Positions 17,617 through 27,443 of a stretch of 64,000 bases of DNA are shown here, in pieces. Each line of letters starts with the position of its first letter. Within the stretch, counting starts at the first letter, position 1. Under the pieces are notes generated by a model. It was not told the DNA's origin and did no database searches. It worked only from the letters and a program-made list of their open reading frames with translations. The stretch lies in assembly GCA_964391805.1 (NCBI GenBank), contig CAYMNK010000003.1:124001-188000 (forward strand). Reading direction: 5' to 3'. Both the position numbers and the translations under genes were made by a program. The DNA comes from RUG14300 sp964391805 (GTDB taxonomy: Bacteria; Bacillota; Clostridia; Christensenellales; CAG-1252).

Positions 17617-18924
17617 TTACTTTATTCTGAGCCCCTTTGGATAATGATTTTTGGCACGACAGGAACTAACTTTGATACCGCCTATCGGGCAACCACATAC
17701 GGTAACTACTGCCCATCCGTCAGGTAGTGTTGTTTCGATTTCCTCTCCTCTCAGATAGCGTTTTAGCTCATTGCTATCGGGCTGAAAATCTATTTTTCGT
17801 TTAAAGTATACTCCGTATGCCGAAAAGAATTGGTGATGCGGCATAAGGCGTTTATCGATTTCGCCAACCTTCACTCCCGCTACTGTAATTTGCTTTGTTA
17901 TAGGCGGGATAATATGAGGCGGAATAACGATGCTATTATTATACATATATGAGTTTACGGCAATATTTAAGTTTGATAAGAATTGCTCGACGCTCTCTTT
18001 TTCTTTACGGTTTAATGCTCTCAACGGCATCTTATTGTTTGATTCTTCGACACTGTTTATGCGTTGCAATAGTGCCACAAAATGACCTTCTCCGCGAATT
18101 TTATCGGGATAAAGTCTTCCTGTTAATCGGTCGGTATCTACTCCCTTATCAACGGGAAATTTCGAGGGAATAGGTAATAACTTAAATTCGCCATTATTCA
18201 ATAAGTATTGTATTACTTCCTCGTTTTCTCTTGCCGAGAATGTACATGTAGAATATACAAGGAAGCCACCCGTACGCACACATTTGGCGCCTTCGGTAAT
18301 TATCTCCTTTTGCAGATCAGACAGTGAAATTGACTTATTTAGTGACCACTCGGTAATTGCCTCGGGGTTTTTTCTAAACATTCCTTCACCCGAACACGGT
18401 GCGTCCACAAGAACGTAATCAAACCATCCATATGCCATTTTTGATAGGGACTTAGGATCAAGCATTGTCACAACTGTATTTCTTAAGCCCAACCTTTCCA
18501 CATTACTTACAAGCGTTTTATTTCGCGACGGATTAATCTCATTGCTTACCAATACACCGTCATCACCTATAAGTGCAGATAATTGCCCGGTTTTGCCACC
18601 CGGGGATGCACATAAATCCAATACACGGCTCCCCTTATGCGGATTAAGCACAAGGGCGGGAATCATTGCAGACGGTTCTTGAATATATACCGCTCCAGCA
18701 TGGTGAAAAGCGGAAGAACCAAGCGTTTCATCCTTAAGATAAAAACATTTTTTTGCATAATCGATCTCGCCACTTCCGAATTGCTCTATCGGATAGTCGC
18801 ATGGTTTTGCGGTGTTAATTCTGTACCCTCTTACGGCAGGGGAGTGATAAGAGGACAGAAACGCCTCGTATTCGTTCCCTCTTAAATCTTTCATTTCGTT
18901 TAAAAAATCGGTTGGCAAATTCAT
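17617..18924 (-). CDS. rsmF: rRNA (cytosine-C5-)-methyltransferase, RsmF/NOL1-NOP2-Sun type
   Basis: SAM-dependent m5C methyltransferase for rRNA, cytosolic. From the chosen ATG it is 435 aa. Motifs: AVYIQEPSAMIPAL, SAM-binding VLDLCASPGGKTGQL, and the two active-site cysteines in DAPCSGEGMF and VYSTCTF. The C-terminal part (YLRGEEIETTLPDGWAVV, GGIKVSSCRAKNHYPKGLR) resembles the RsmF-type C-terminal/PUA-like extension. The start at 18924 fits family N-termini (MNLPTDFLNEM); an upstream in-frame extension to 19086 is not homologous-looking. The ribosome site is weak. Confidence 0.9.
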   Translation of the reverse strand: MNLPTDFLNEMKDLRGNEYEAFLSSYHSPAVRGYRINTAKPCDYPIEQFGSGEIDYAKKCFYLKDETLGSSAFHHAGAVYIQEPSAMIPALVLNPHKGSRVLDLCASPGGKTGQLSALIGDDGVLVSNEINPSRNKTLVSNVERLGLRNTVVTMLDPKSLSKMAYGWFDYVLVDAPCSGEGMFRKNPEAITEWSLNKSISLSDLQKEIITEGAKCVRTGGFLVYSTCTFSARENEEVIQYLLNNGEFKLLPIPSKFPVDKGVDTDRLTGRLYPDKIRGEGHFVALLQRINSVEESNNKMPLRALNRKEKESVEQFLSNLNIAVNSYMYNNSIVIPPHIIPPITKQITVAGVKVGEIDKRLMPHHQFFSAYGVYFKRKIDFQPDSNELKRYLRGEEIETTLPDGWAVVTVCGCPIGGIKVSSCRAKNHYPKGLRIK

Positions 18925-19158
18925 AACTGTACTCTCATCGCCGAAAATAATTCGACAAGTAATGTGTGATACAATTATTGTACGATATTTTATCAAAATA
19001 ATCAATAACAACTTAAACATTCTTTGTTTGAAACTGTAAAGTGGATTATTTTGAATCAGAATCCGAGTGTAGCGAGAATCAAACAATATAAGCGTTTAAC
19101 ATTTTGCGGACGATAATGACAGACTGACGTTATTGTATCCGCTTTTATTAATGCGGAA

Positions 19159-19236
19159 TTAGATACTGCTCGGCTCCGCCTCGCACTGCTTCGCAGTTCG
19201 ACTACGGTCTGTCGACCTTCGCTCAGTATGACATTG
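19159..19236 (+). repeat. Dispersed intergenic repeat, right-type unit
   Basis: AGATACTGCTCGG, CCTCGCACTGCTTCGCAG, TTCGACTACG and GCTCAGTATGACA match the right-type units at 60943-61019, 63501-63562 and 63701-63775. No left partner is adjacent. Confidence 0.75.
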
Positions 19237-19301
19237 CAGTAAATTACGGACACCGATAAGAAAAGGTCTATGCGGATGTGTAGTTTTGAAAAGCGGGAAA
19301 T

Positions 19302-19339
19302 AAAAAACCACCCTGAGTGTCGAATGACGCGCAAGGTGG
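19302..19339 (-). terminator. Terminator of the arabinoside-type operon
   Basis: On the minus strand CCACCTTGCGCG pairs imperfectly with the stretch ending GGTGG and is followed by TTTTTTATTT. It lies 100 bases after the last operon gene. Confidence 0.7.
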
Positions 19340-19438
19340 CGTGAGAGGAGAATTAGTTTCACCCCCTCTCGATTGAAAGGAATGGGTTTGGTTATTATTA
19401 AAATATTATTTGATAGATAGACAATTAATAATTCAAAA

Positions 19439-21340
19439 TTAAGCAATAGTTACTTGTTGAATTGTTACATTGTCAATTAAGGCGTAGTTATTTGCGGATT
19501 GCAATTCGCCGTTATTTATCCCTACCCAGAAGAATAAATTGATTGCTTTACAATTTGCAAGACTATCTGCAGTAAAGTACACCTCTAAAGTTGTGTAGCC
19601 ATCCTTACCGACGGTATCAAGTTTGCCAAAACTTGTGTTTTGAACAATTTGATGAGCATTATCGTCGTCCGTTGTCCAAGCCCAAGCGGTGAATCCAAGA
19701 GAATCAAACAATTGATTATCTGCGCCGAGTTTAATGTTTAATGACATTTTGTAAATACCGCCATTAGCAATCGCCGTGTTACCCTTAAGGTCAAATTCAC
19801 ATGTTACTCCGTTTGAATACGCCTTGAAAACTCTATTGCCATCTTCATTGACAATGGCACTACCGATTCCGTTCGGCTCGATAAGAATTGTGTCATTAAC
19901 ATGCCATTTATTTTCGGTAAATGTGGTGAATTTTTCAAAATCTCCACCGGCAATTCCGTCAATATTGGCTTTGTTTGTATCGTCCTTTGCGTAGACACGG
20001 ATATTGTCAATTAAGACATAGTTATCGGTAAGATCAACTTCAGGCCAGTATGTAAAGTCGAGTTGTGCCCAACCGCTGTTGATATTGTCTTCGGCAGTAA
20101 TGGTATATTCGTACTCGATTGTTGTCCAACCGTCTGTTGTGCAATTTGCAAGGTTTGCTTGTACATCGGCAATAGTTCTATAGCCACCGTTATATGCCAA
20201 TGCAAATACGATTTTGCCTTCGCTAACGTGTTCGTTAGGTCCGAGTTTAACATCGATTGCGATAACATAGGTGCCTACGTTTACAATATTGCCGGAAGCG
20301 TCCTTCTTCAAAATGATATCGTTAGGGTACCACATATATGGTTGTAATTTTGCACAGGTATTACCGTTTGTTTCGGTAATAATCGAGTAGTCCATTGCCG
20401 ACCAGTTACCGTATGGGTAGGTTAGGCCCCATTGCGATTGCGAAAGAACATTAACTACTTGTTCAAAATCGCCATTGAGGTTTGCTTGCAAGTTTTCTTC
20501 GGATGTTGTAAAGGTTAAGGCTTTTTCGCTCGTTTCAAAATAAGCTTCGTTTGTTGTGTAAGCAACGATTTTGCAACCATCTGTTACTGCATTTACGGGA
20601 ATGGTATATGTAAGAGCGTTACCAAGGTCTGTTTCGTTGTCGCCAACGACAGCTTTGTAACCTGTAGCATTTTCTACTGCCGACCATGAAGCAACATTAC
20701 CATTGATTGTTACATTGGGAATACACATAACTTTAAGTGTTGCGGAGTAGTCGCAGTTTGCGTTTTTGCATGTGTAGGTTGCAAGACCTTCGGCATCGAC
20801 AGTTGCTTCCGTTGTGATGTTAACCTCGAGTTTATGACCGATTTTAGCATCTACAATGTTTGCCATTTCGTTTTTGTCTGCGTCGAAATTAGTTCCGCAT
20901 TTATCGCAGTGATAGTGAGCAAGTTCGCCGTCTTCGGTACAAGTGGGCGTTTTTGCTTGAATCCACTCGCCATAAACGTGTGTATGATCCAAACGCGGAA
21001 CAATCTCGGTTTTCGTCTTTCCACAGGTGCAAGTGTACTTAATTTGACCGTCGTTATCTTCGGTAGCGGTTACGATTGTTTCACCTTCGCCCCAAACGTG
21101 AGCAACGGCTGTTGTTTTGCTACCACAAACGCACTCTTGCCAGTGGTTAATGTCGTCGAATGCCCATGAATATGCATGAGCACTTTCATCGCCTCGTTTG
21201 TCGCATGTGTCACAATCATGCCAGTGATTGGTTTCATCATATGACCAGTCGCTTTTGAAATTGCAAGTGTGGGTGTTACAACCGACAAGCAACAAAGTGC
21301 AAGCAAGAATGACAGCCAACAATGTAATAATCTTTTTCAT
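19439..21340 (-). CDS. Lipoprotein with Cys/His-rich repeats and carbohydrate-binding-like domains
   Basis: 633 aa, exported lipoprotein (lipobox LLVGC). The N-terminal third has several short modules with paired Cys and His: NHWHDCDTCDKRG, NHWQECVCGS, YTCTCGKT, HYHCDKCGTNF, ATYTCKNANCDYSA. These recur in Clostridia surface proteins and may bind metal. Then a fibronectin-like segment (NVASWSAVENATGYKAVVG) and two about 150-residue jelly-roll-like domains (NGDFEQ, NYVLIDNIRVYAKDD; GGDFEK, NYALIDNVTIQQ) resembling CBM4/9-type carbohydrate-binding modules. No catalytic domain is seen. Last gene of the long operon; strong AAGGAGA before the ATG. Confidence 0.7.
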   Translation of the reverse strand: MKKIITLLAVILACTLLLVGCNTHTCNFKSDWSYDETNHWHDCDTCDKRGDESAHAYSWAFDDINHWQECVCGSKTTAVAHVWGEGETIVTATEDNDGQIKYTCTCGKTKTEIVPRLDHTHVYGEWIQAKTPTCTEDGELAHYHCDKCGTNFDADKNEMANIVDAKIGHKLEVNITTEATVDAEGLATYTCKNANCDYSATLKVMCIPNVTINGNVASWSAVENATGYKAVVGDNETDLGNALTYTIPVNAVTDGCKIVAYTTNEAYFETSEKALTFTTSEENLQANLNGDFEQVVNVLSQSQWGLTYPYGNWSAMDYSIITETNGNTCAKLQPYMWYPNDIILKKDASGNIVNVGTYVIAIDVKLGPNEHVSEGKIVFALAYNGGYRTIADVQANLANCTTDGWTTIEYEYTITAEDNINSGWAQLDFTYWPEVDLTDNYVLIDNIRVYAKDDTNKANIDGIAGGDFEKFTTFTENKWHVNDTILIEPNGIGSAIVNEDGNRVFKAYSNGVTCEFDLKGNTAIANGGIYKMSLNIKLGADNQLFDSLGFTAWAWTTDDDNAHQIVQNTSFGKLDTVGKDGYTTLEVYFTADSLANCKAINLFFWVGINNGELQSANNYALIDNVTIQQVTIA

Positions 21341-21415
21341 TTTAGTTCTCCTTTTGTTTATATTTTCAAAATGAATTTTCTTCATTTTAATTTTAATAGT
21401 TAATAAAACTAAGCT

Positions 21416-23689
21416 TTATTCTATTTCAAGCATGTAAACTTCACCTGTAGCGAGCGACAAATCGATTTTTGCACTACCGTTCTTGATAGTTGCAATTTGT
21501 GTTTTTGCACCGTTGGTGGAAGTGACATACACTTTGCCGTTTGCAATGCCGTAATCACGCAATGCATTGAGAACAAATTTTGTGTTTATATTATTTTGAC
21601 TTACGTTAGCAAGGAAAATTGCGATACGGCCGTCGGTTGTTTTGTAGGCGGACATTACGACGTCATCAAGAGTGTGAGTGCCACCAATGTATGGAGTATC
21701 GCACCATGGGCGAATGTTAGAGTTGAAATACTCGTATTCGGTGCGACTTGTGCCGATTTCCGGAGCGCGAACCATTTGACCATACACAAGATAGTCTTTG
21801 CCGAATCCCGTACGAACTTTTCCAAGGGTATTGATATAATCCACCATTTGTATATTGATGAGCGCGGCGGAAGGAATATCTTCGTCGGCATAGTACTCGA
21901 GGTTGAACTCAGGAATACCGCCGTTAAGTGCCGTATATGCCGCAATATAATAGTAAGACTGCCCGAGTTCGTCAATCGGAACTAAGTAACCGTCGCAACG
22001 GACAGCCCCGTATTCGTGGAATGCATAGTCGAATAACGGAATTTTGACTGCGCAACCGTTTTCTAACAAGTCGCGGATTTGGTCCGATTCCATCCAACCG
22101 AGCAATCCCGCATTTGCACGGGCCTGGTAGAAGTCTATATACTGAATTACTTTGTCGGTAATCATTTCGACACCAACGCTATAGACACCGGCTTCTTGCG
22201 CTTGCTTATCTGAGTTCGATAACTGTTTGTAGAAGTACGGCAACATATTTGTTAACGAGCCGTGATCGTGCGATTCGTTGTAGCATTGCAACGGGTGTAC
22301 GGCGGTAAACGCAACATCATAATAGAAACCGTCTGCGTTGAACTGTGCCAAGTAGTTTTCGTCAGCAGTAATCCTTGATGCCAACCATTCGTCGTTATAG
22401 GGACATTGATAATAGAATGGAATTGTATTGACCGGGAATGCCTGATCGATATTGTGTACGTTTATCATTTTGTTAGATGCGTACTTTGTATCATCGGAGA
22501 TGCTGTTAAACTCGAAACAAATATAACTGTGACCATATTCACGAACAAGGTCATAGTACTTTTTTGTATTATAAATAGATAAATTTAGAATATTATTGTC
22601 GATACGCGAAGCAATCATATCGTAAATTGCAACCATATCTTTCCAACTTGATGTGGCATCTGCACGATAGCCAAAGAAGGTCAATGTGGTATCTTCGTAC
22701 AATTTTTTATCGATATCGGTGCGGTCTTCTAACTTGTCGGGTAAATAATCTTGGGTTGTAGACCAATCTTTGTAACGCTCTACCGCTTCGTACCAACTAC
22801 CGTCGTTCATGTTTGCAACAACAGTATCATAGTTGAAAATTGTGTCGCCGTCCTTCATATCGTCAAGATAGTGATATACGCTCATACGTAGCTTACCTTC
22901 GTCTCCGACAAAGGAGAAACTTTTTAATCCGTCGCCTGCGTCCTTGGTCATCCAATAGAAACCGCCAAGCCCCTTAGAATAGTAGGAGGCAAACTGCATT
23001 GTATAGTACCAACCGGACGGATACAAGCCTTGAGTTTTGCCGATACCTTCTTTACCTTCGTTAAAGTATTTAAGAGGATCACTAAACAAATAACCGGTTG
23101 CGTAAGGCGCTACAAAATAGTCTGTTTCTTGCTTATTAAGGGTGTCGATATTTTCGAAAATGGGGTATTCGACATCGACAACGGTATCCGAGTATCTATT
23201 TCCGTACAAAGCAACATTAAATACTGCTTCGTCCGATTGAGATGCAAGGGCTATGGTGGTGACTATTGTGATATAGTCGAACTTATAGGTAAATTGTATT
23301 TTTTTGTTCGAAGCATTGTTTTCCACCACTTCACTTACGACGGTATCGTAGTTAGAAATGGCAAATTCTTCGCGACGGTCGAGTCGAACGGGAGTTGCAT
23401 TATAGGCATCCTTTACAAAGTAAATGTTTACTTCTTTGTTTGCGTATTCGCGAATCGAACCGTTAGAATTAAGTATCATACGGACTTTTTCGTTTTCGAA
23501 CAAGTAACTACCGTCAGATTGATAATTAAGCGTTAATGTGTCAAATTCGCCTATATTAAGTTTACTTACTACACGATTTTTGCTATCATCGTAGTATTTA
23601 CCGCCAAAAACTGAACATGCACTAAACATTACGGTTACTCCTATAATTAAAATACATAGTACAAAACTAATTGCTCTTTTTGCGTTCAT
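21416..23689 (-). CDS. Glycoside-hydrolase-like lipoprotein, DUF6259-type
   Basis: 757 aa exported lipoprotein (lipobox MFSAC). An N-terminal beta-sandwich (residues about 40-280, with GGFYWMTKDAGDG) is followed by a TIM-barrel-like region. Features such as DGFYYDVAFTAVHPLQCYN, SHDHGSLTN and LVYGQMVRAPEIG recall the DUF6259 family of presumed glycosidases; the DxA and SHxHG residues look like active-site elements, but no activity is established by me. A C-terminal beta domain closes it. It starts 1 nt after the stop of the previous operon gene, with GGAGGA as ribosome site. Inferred role: cleaving glycan outside the cell for the importer. Confidence 0.7.
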   Translation of the reverse strand: MNAKRAISFVLCILIIGVTVMFSACSVFGGKYYDDSKNRVVSKLNIGEFDTLTLNYQSDGSYLFENEKVRMILNSNGSIREYANKEVNIYFVKDAYNATPVRLDRREEFAISNYDTVVSEVVENNASNKKIQFTYKFDYITIVTTIALASQSDEAVFNVALYGNRYSDTVVDVEYPIFENIDTLNKQETDYFVAPYATGYLFSDPLKYFNEGKEGIGKTQGLYPSGWYYTMQFASYYSKGLGGFYWMTKDAGDGLKSFSFVGDEGKLRMSVYHYLDDMKDGDTIFNYDTVVANMNDGSWYEAVERYKDWSTTQDYLPDKLEDRTDIDKKLYEDTTLTFFGYRADATSSWKDMVAIYDMIASRIDNNILNLSIYNTKKYYDLVREYGHSYICFEFNSISDDTKYASNKMINVHNIDQAFPVNTIPFYYQCPYNDEWLASRITADENYLAQFNADGFYYDVAFTAVHPLQCYNESHDHGSLTNMLPYFYKQLSNSDKQAQEAGVYSVGVEMITDKVIQYIDFYQARANAGLLGWMESDQIRDLLENGCAVKIPLFDYAFHEYGAVRCDGYLVPIDELGQSYYYIAAYTALNGGIPEFNLEYYADEDIPSAALINIQMVDYINTLGKVRTGFGKDYLVYGQMVRAPEIGTSRTEYEYFNSNIRPWCDTPYIGGTHTLDDVVMSAYKTTDGRIAIFLANVSQNNINTKFVLNALRDYGIANGKVYVTSTNGAKTQIATIKNGSAKIDLSLATGEVYMLEIE

Positions 23690-23690
23690 T

Positions 23691-25799
23691 TTACTTATCC
23701 TCCTTTGCTTTGCGACGGACAATCAGCACGACGGCAACTGCCACAGCAACAACCAAAATACCGCCGATTACCCACCAATACCAAGTGGGGTTGCCGGTTT
23801 GAGTCGCACTATCGCTTGCCACGTTGATTACCAATGAAGTTTCGTATTGTTTATCAAGTACGTTTGCAACAACTCTCATTGTGGTTATTCCTCCGCTTTT
23901 TGCTACAACGAAGCCTGCCGATTGACACGCAACATAGTAGTCGTCAAAGAAAAAGCGTAAATCTTCCGATAAAACTTCGGTTGATCCGTCTGCATAGTGT
24001 GCAGTAACGGTTATCTTGCAAATATCGTCTACCGAAAGAAGATCCGATTCGGTATAGATGCTTGCCGTTATCTTTTCCGGATAGTTTGCCTTTGTCAAAG
24101 ACATATCGTCCACTTGCATACCCAAACCGTAGGTTGCATCGCCGTCCACGCGGAAGAATACGAGATAATTGCCTTGCTCTAAAACATCGAAAACGGTGGA
24201 AATTTTACCGTAGTCGCTACCGGTGCCGTAAGATGTGTCGAATTCTCGAGAATACACAACGTCGGTTTCGTTTAGATTGTCGTCAAGTTTGATTGCACCG
24301 ATTGTTACGATACCGCCTTGACCGGATAGCAGACCGTCCACGCCTGTTGCGTTATATCTGCGCATATATGCACTCAGTGCGTACTTTCCTTGTTCGAGGG
24401 TTACCACCTGAGAAATTCGTGCATAAGAATCGGGTTTTACGCTTGCATCCCACCAAACGGGTGCCATAATCCAAAAGTTAGCGATTCCGCCGTGCATATA
24501 CACGTTTGTCTTACCATCGTCAACGTTACAACCTGCAAGCCCTTCCGTCTTCCAAAAACGATAATCGTATTGCGCTTCAAAGCCCGGATCTACGAGGTAG
24601 TTATCCGTTGTAATGCTAACTGACAAAGTGCCGATTGCCTCTCCGTAATCAGAAGTAATATGCGCAACTATGTCAGCAATTCCGTTGCCTGTTGCGGTAG
24701 CATAACTAACCCCGTTAAAGGTGCGTATGCAAACCACTTTCGGATTGGTAGAGGTGTACTCCACGCTGTAACTATCGTAAGGTGCAACCGTACCGTCGGA
24801 AAGATATACCGAAACACTTAATGCGGATAGGTCGGAAAAGTTAATATCTTCCGCTCTAACGGTTACATCGCAAACAGAAAGTTCATTTATAGACAATGCA
24901 ACAGTGATTTGTTGTTGATCGATTTGGAATGTTTTGTTAAAAACGGAAATCGTACCATTGATATTTGCAACGCCCTCATCTTTTGCAAAAACATTACCCT
25001 TATCATCTATGGAAATGATATCGTTATCCGTAGATAGGTTGGTCTTTATAAAAGCGTTAGGCTCAATTGAAACATATTGGTCACCTTCGGAAAACTTTGC
25101 TTTTATACTAACTTTTGACATTTCGCCGGCGTGCAATGCGGGCAATTGGACAGAAACCTCTTCCGGTGTGTCCGCACGATACATTTCCACATCGTCGATA
25201 TGGTAACCTGTCAATGTTCCGTCGTATACCATGCTTGTGGTAAATAGACAAATACGTAACGTCTGATATGTGCCCGAATAAATAACAGCATAGCGATGTT
25301 CCCAAGGATCATCGAGAGAATCTACCGCGTATTGCTGAATATTTGTCCAAGGATCGTTACCATTAGGATCGCGAATGCCTACAACAAGGTCGGACATATC
25401 TTTCACTCCGCCAAAAGCGCGTGCATAGAAAGAAATTACATAGTAAGTGTTCTTTTGAACGTCAACGTCTTGATATACAACGGGATTTTCACCATCGAGC
25501 AATCCGCTTGCACTACAAATTAGATATGCTTGATGTTTTGTATTTTTGTAGCCCCAATAAGAAGCATCGGTACCTGCCCAAGATGCTGTTTTCCACTTGG
25601 ATGAAATTTCACGTGCATCGGTAAATCCCGAGGTGCCGTCTATTTCAAATCCGGAGTCGTACAACAAGTTGTCGCCTATTATATAATCGCATTCGTCTAT
25701 GTTTTCGGCATAAGCATCTATATCGCAGTTCACGGCAATACACAAAGCGATGCTACACACCATAACGCAGATTAAAGCGATTTTGATTTTATTTATCAT
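23691..25799 (-). CDS. Membrane-anchored surface protein with CBM-like and Ig-like domains
   Basis: 702 aa. N-terminal signal peptide (about 1-30). Then a jelly-roll carbohydrate-binding-like domain (NLLYDSGFEIDG, YHIDDVEMYRAD), Ig-like BIG2-type segments (TNLSTDNDIISIDDKGNVFA, KVVCIRTFNGVSYATATGNG), a second jelly-roll (NYLVDPGFEAQYD, GMQVDDMSLTKANYP) and another Ig-like segment. The C-terminus is one membrane helix (WWVIGGILVVAVAVAVVLIV) plus a basic RRKAKEDK tail, so it is held in the membrane rather than sorted by LPXTG. Likely a glycan-binding surface protein of the same operon. GGAGGG ribosome site. Confidence 0.7.
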   Translation of the reverse strand: MINKIKIALICVMVCSIALCIAVNCDIDAYAENIDECDYIIGDNLLYDSGFEIDGTSGFTDAREISSKWKTASWAGTDASYWGYKNTKHQAYLICSASGLLDGENPVVYQDVDVQKNTYYVISFYARAFGGVKDMSDLVVGIRDPNGNDPWTNIQQYAVDSLDDPWEHRYAVIYSGTYQTLRICLFTTSMVYDGTLTGYHIDDVEMYRADTPEEVSVQLPALHAGEMSKVSIKAKFSEGDQYVSIEPNAFIKTNLSTDNDIISIDDKGNVFAKDEGVANINGTISVFNKTFQIDQQQITVALSINELSVCDVTVRAEDINFSDLSALSVSVYLSDGTVAPYDSYSVEYTSTNPKVVCIRTFNGVSYATATGNGIADIVAHITSDYGEAIGTLSVSITTDNYLVDPGFEAQYDYRFWKTEGLAGCNVDDGKTNVYMHGGIANFWIMAPVWWDASVKPDSYARISQVVTLEQGKYALSAYMRRYNATGVDGLLSGQGGIVTIGAIKLDDNLNETDVVYSREFDTSYGTGSDYGKISTVFDVLEQGNYLVFFRVDGDATYGLGMQVDDMSLTKANYPEKITASIYTESDLLSVDDICKITVTAHYADGSTEVLSEDLRFFFDDYYVACQSAGFVVAKSGGITTMRVVANVLDKQYETSLVINVASDSATQTGNPTWYWWVIGGILVVAVAVAVVLIVRRKAKEDK

Positions 25800-25817
25800 G
25801 TCTTACCCTCCATTTTT

Positions 25818-26720
25818 TTAATTAAAAAATTTGTTAACTTCCGCTATATTCGGAATGGACTCACCGGCGCCTTTCCGTGATATTGTTATCGCCGAACATT
25901 GCGATGCAAAGGGCATTGCATCCCAAACATTTACTCCGCAAGCCTTTTTTAGTGCGATTGCTCCGATAAATGTATCTCCTGCGGACGTTGTGTCCACTAC
26001 AGTAGTTTTTACTGCAGGACAGGTGAAAGTTCTTGTATTATCGACATATACACTTCCTTTTTCGCCGAGAGTAACAAGCAATGAAATGCCATAATCTTGA
26101 AGTAAGGTATAGGCCGTAGCAACATCTTGAGTGTTTGCAAGCAGTTGCAATTCTGTTTGATTTGGAACAAGTAAATCGACGTAGTGCAATATTCCTTTAT
26201 CGAAATCGCACATGGGGGCGGGATTCAAAATCGTATACATGCCCAACTGTTTTGCCGTTTTAAGTCCAATCTCAACCGCATCTAAATTGATTTCCAGTTG
26301 AGAGATAAAAACGTCTCCTTTTGAAGCATTGTCGAGCATGAACTTTTTTACGTTTTCGGCACAAACATGCATATTTGCGCCCCTATCAACCACAAGATAA
26401 TTATCTTGTTTGGCATCCTCGAGAATAATAAGACATGCACCGCTTACAACATTGTTTGCTTCGTCTACTGCCGATACGTCTACGCCATAATTGTTTATCG
26501 TGTCTTTTAAAAATTTGCCGTTGTCATCGTTGCCGACACAACCGATAAAATAGACATCGTCGCAATCGAGACGTTTGCAAGCGACCGCTTGATTTGCGCC
26601 TTTGCCACCTTGACCTATTCCAAAGCCATAGCCGAGTTTTGATTCGCCTATGGTGGGCATGCGGTCAACCGACATACGGTAATCTACATTGATACTGCCT
26701 AAAACAAATATTTTGTTCAT
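25818..26720 (-). CDS. rbsK: PfkB-family sugar kinase, ribokinase type
   Basis: 300 aa, cytosolic. The ribokinase pattern is clear: VLGSINVDYRMSVDRMPTIG, GIGQGGKGANQAVA, and the C-terminal TTVVDTTSAGDTFIGAIA with the catalytic Asp of the GDTF motif. It phosphorylates a sugar at the terminal hydroxyl with ATP. In this operon, between an isomerase of the FucI family and a Rpe-type epimerase, the likely substrate is D-ribulose (to D-ribulose-5-P) rather than ribose; that is inference. Its ATG overlaps the Rpe stop (ATGA). Confidence 0.88.
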   Translation of the reverse strand: MNKIFVLGSINVDYRMSVDRMPTIGESKLGYGFGIGQGGKGANQAVACKRLDCDDVYFIGCVGNDDNGKFLKDTINNYGVDVSAVDEANNVVSGACLIILEDAKQDNYLVVDRGANMHVCAENVKKFMLDNASKGDVFISQLEINLDAVEIGLKTAKQLGMYTILNPAPMCDFDKGILHYVDLLVPNQTELQLLANTQDVATAYTLLQDYGISLLVTLGEKGSVYVDNTRTFTCPAVKTTVVDTTSAGDTFIGAIALKKACGVNVWDAMPFASQCSAITISRKGAGESIPNIAEVNKFFN

Positions 26721-27400
26721 TGTTGTTCTCCACGTGCTATTGCTTGACGAAGGTTTTCCATGCCTTGAGCAATGGTTATTTCCTTGCGGAACACACTACT
26801 TGTACCTGCGACAAAAATATCTGCACCCATTGCCCGCATTTTGGTTGCGTTTTCATAACTGACGTTTCCGTCAACCTGAATGGAAATGTTTTGTTTTCCG
26901 TTATCGTCCAACCACTTGCGTAGTGCCGAAATCTTTTTTAGTGAACTATTGACAAGTTTTTGTCCTGCAAAACCCGGATTTACAGTCATTACGACTACAC
27001 CGTCAATATCATCTATTACGGCGTCCAAAACGCTAATCGACGTTGCCGGGTTGATTGCAACGAAGGGATGTGCTCCACATTGGCGGATGTATTGCAAACA
27101 CCTATTTAGATGAGGCGTGCTTTCGTAGTGGACACTTACGATATCACCCGAACTAATATCGAACCAAGGCAACATTTGCTCGGGATGTTCCACCATAAAG
27201 TGAAAATCTATCGGAATGTTACTAATACGCCTCAATGCGCACGAAAATTCATTGTTAAGCATTAGATTAGGTACAAAATGTCCGTCCATAACGTCAATGT
27301 GAAAGTACTCCGTGTGGCAATCCTCTAATTGATGAACGTAACTTGACAATTCGAGCAAATCCGCACACATCATAGATGGCGATATTGTTGCTTTTTTCAT
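26717..27400 (-). CDS. rpe: Ribulose-phosphate 3-epimerase family
   Basis: 227 aa TIM-barrel enzyme that interconverts D-ribulose-5-P and D-xylulose-5-P. Metal and acid-base residues are seen in YFHIDVMDGHFVPN, FHFMVEHP, VVMTVNPGFAGQKL and IQVDGNVS. D-allulose-6-phosphate 3-epimerase (AlsE) shares this pattern and cannot be excluded from sequence alone. Placement inside a sugar-uptake operon rather than with housekeeping genes points to a catabolic copy. AGAGGAAA ribosome site; overlaps the kinase by 4 nt. Confidence 0.88.
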   Translation of the reverse strand: MKKATISPSMMCADLLELSSYVHQLEDCHTEYFHIDVMDGHFVPNLMLNNEFSCALRRISNIPIDFHFMVEHPEQMLPWFDISSGDIVSVHYESTPHLNRCLQYIRQCGAHPFVAINPATSISVLDAVIDDIDGVVVMTVNPGFAGQKLVNSSLKKISALRKWLDDNGKQNISIQVDGNVSYENATKMRAMGADIFVAGTSSVFRKEITIAQGMENLRQAIARGEQQ

Positions 27401-27443
27401 TTATTATTTCCTCTATTGTTTTTCTTTATTGCAATATTGCATA

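Larger units (their letters stand above)
18925..19438. other. Intergenic region with repeat and terminator
   Basis: 514 bases without a supported gene. It holds a right-type dispersed repeat (19159-19236) and the terminator of the long operon (19302-19339). Short open frames crossing the repeat, on the minus strand, are an effect of the repeat itself. Confidence 0.5.
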
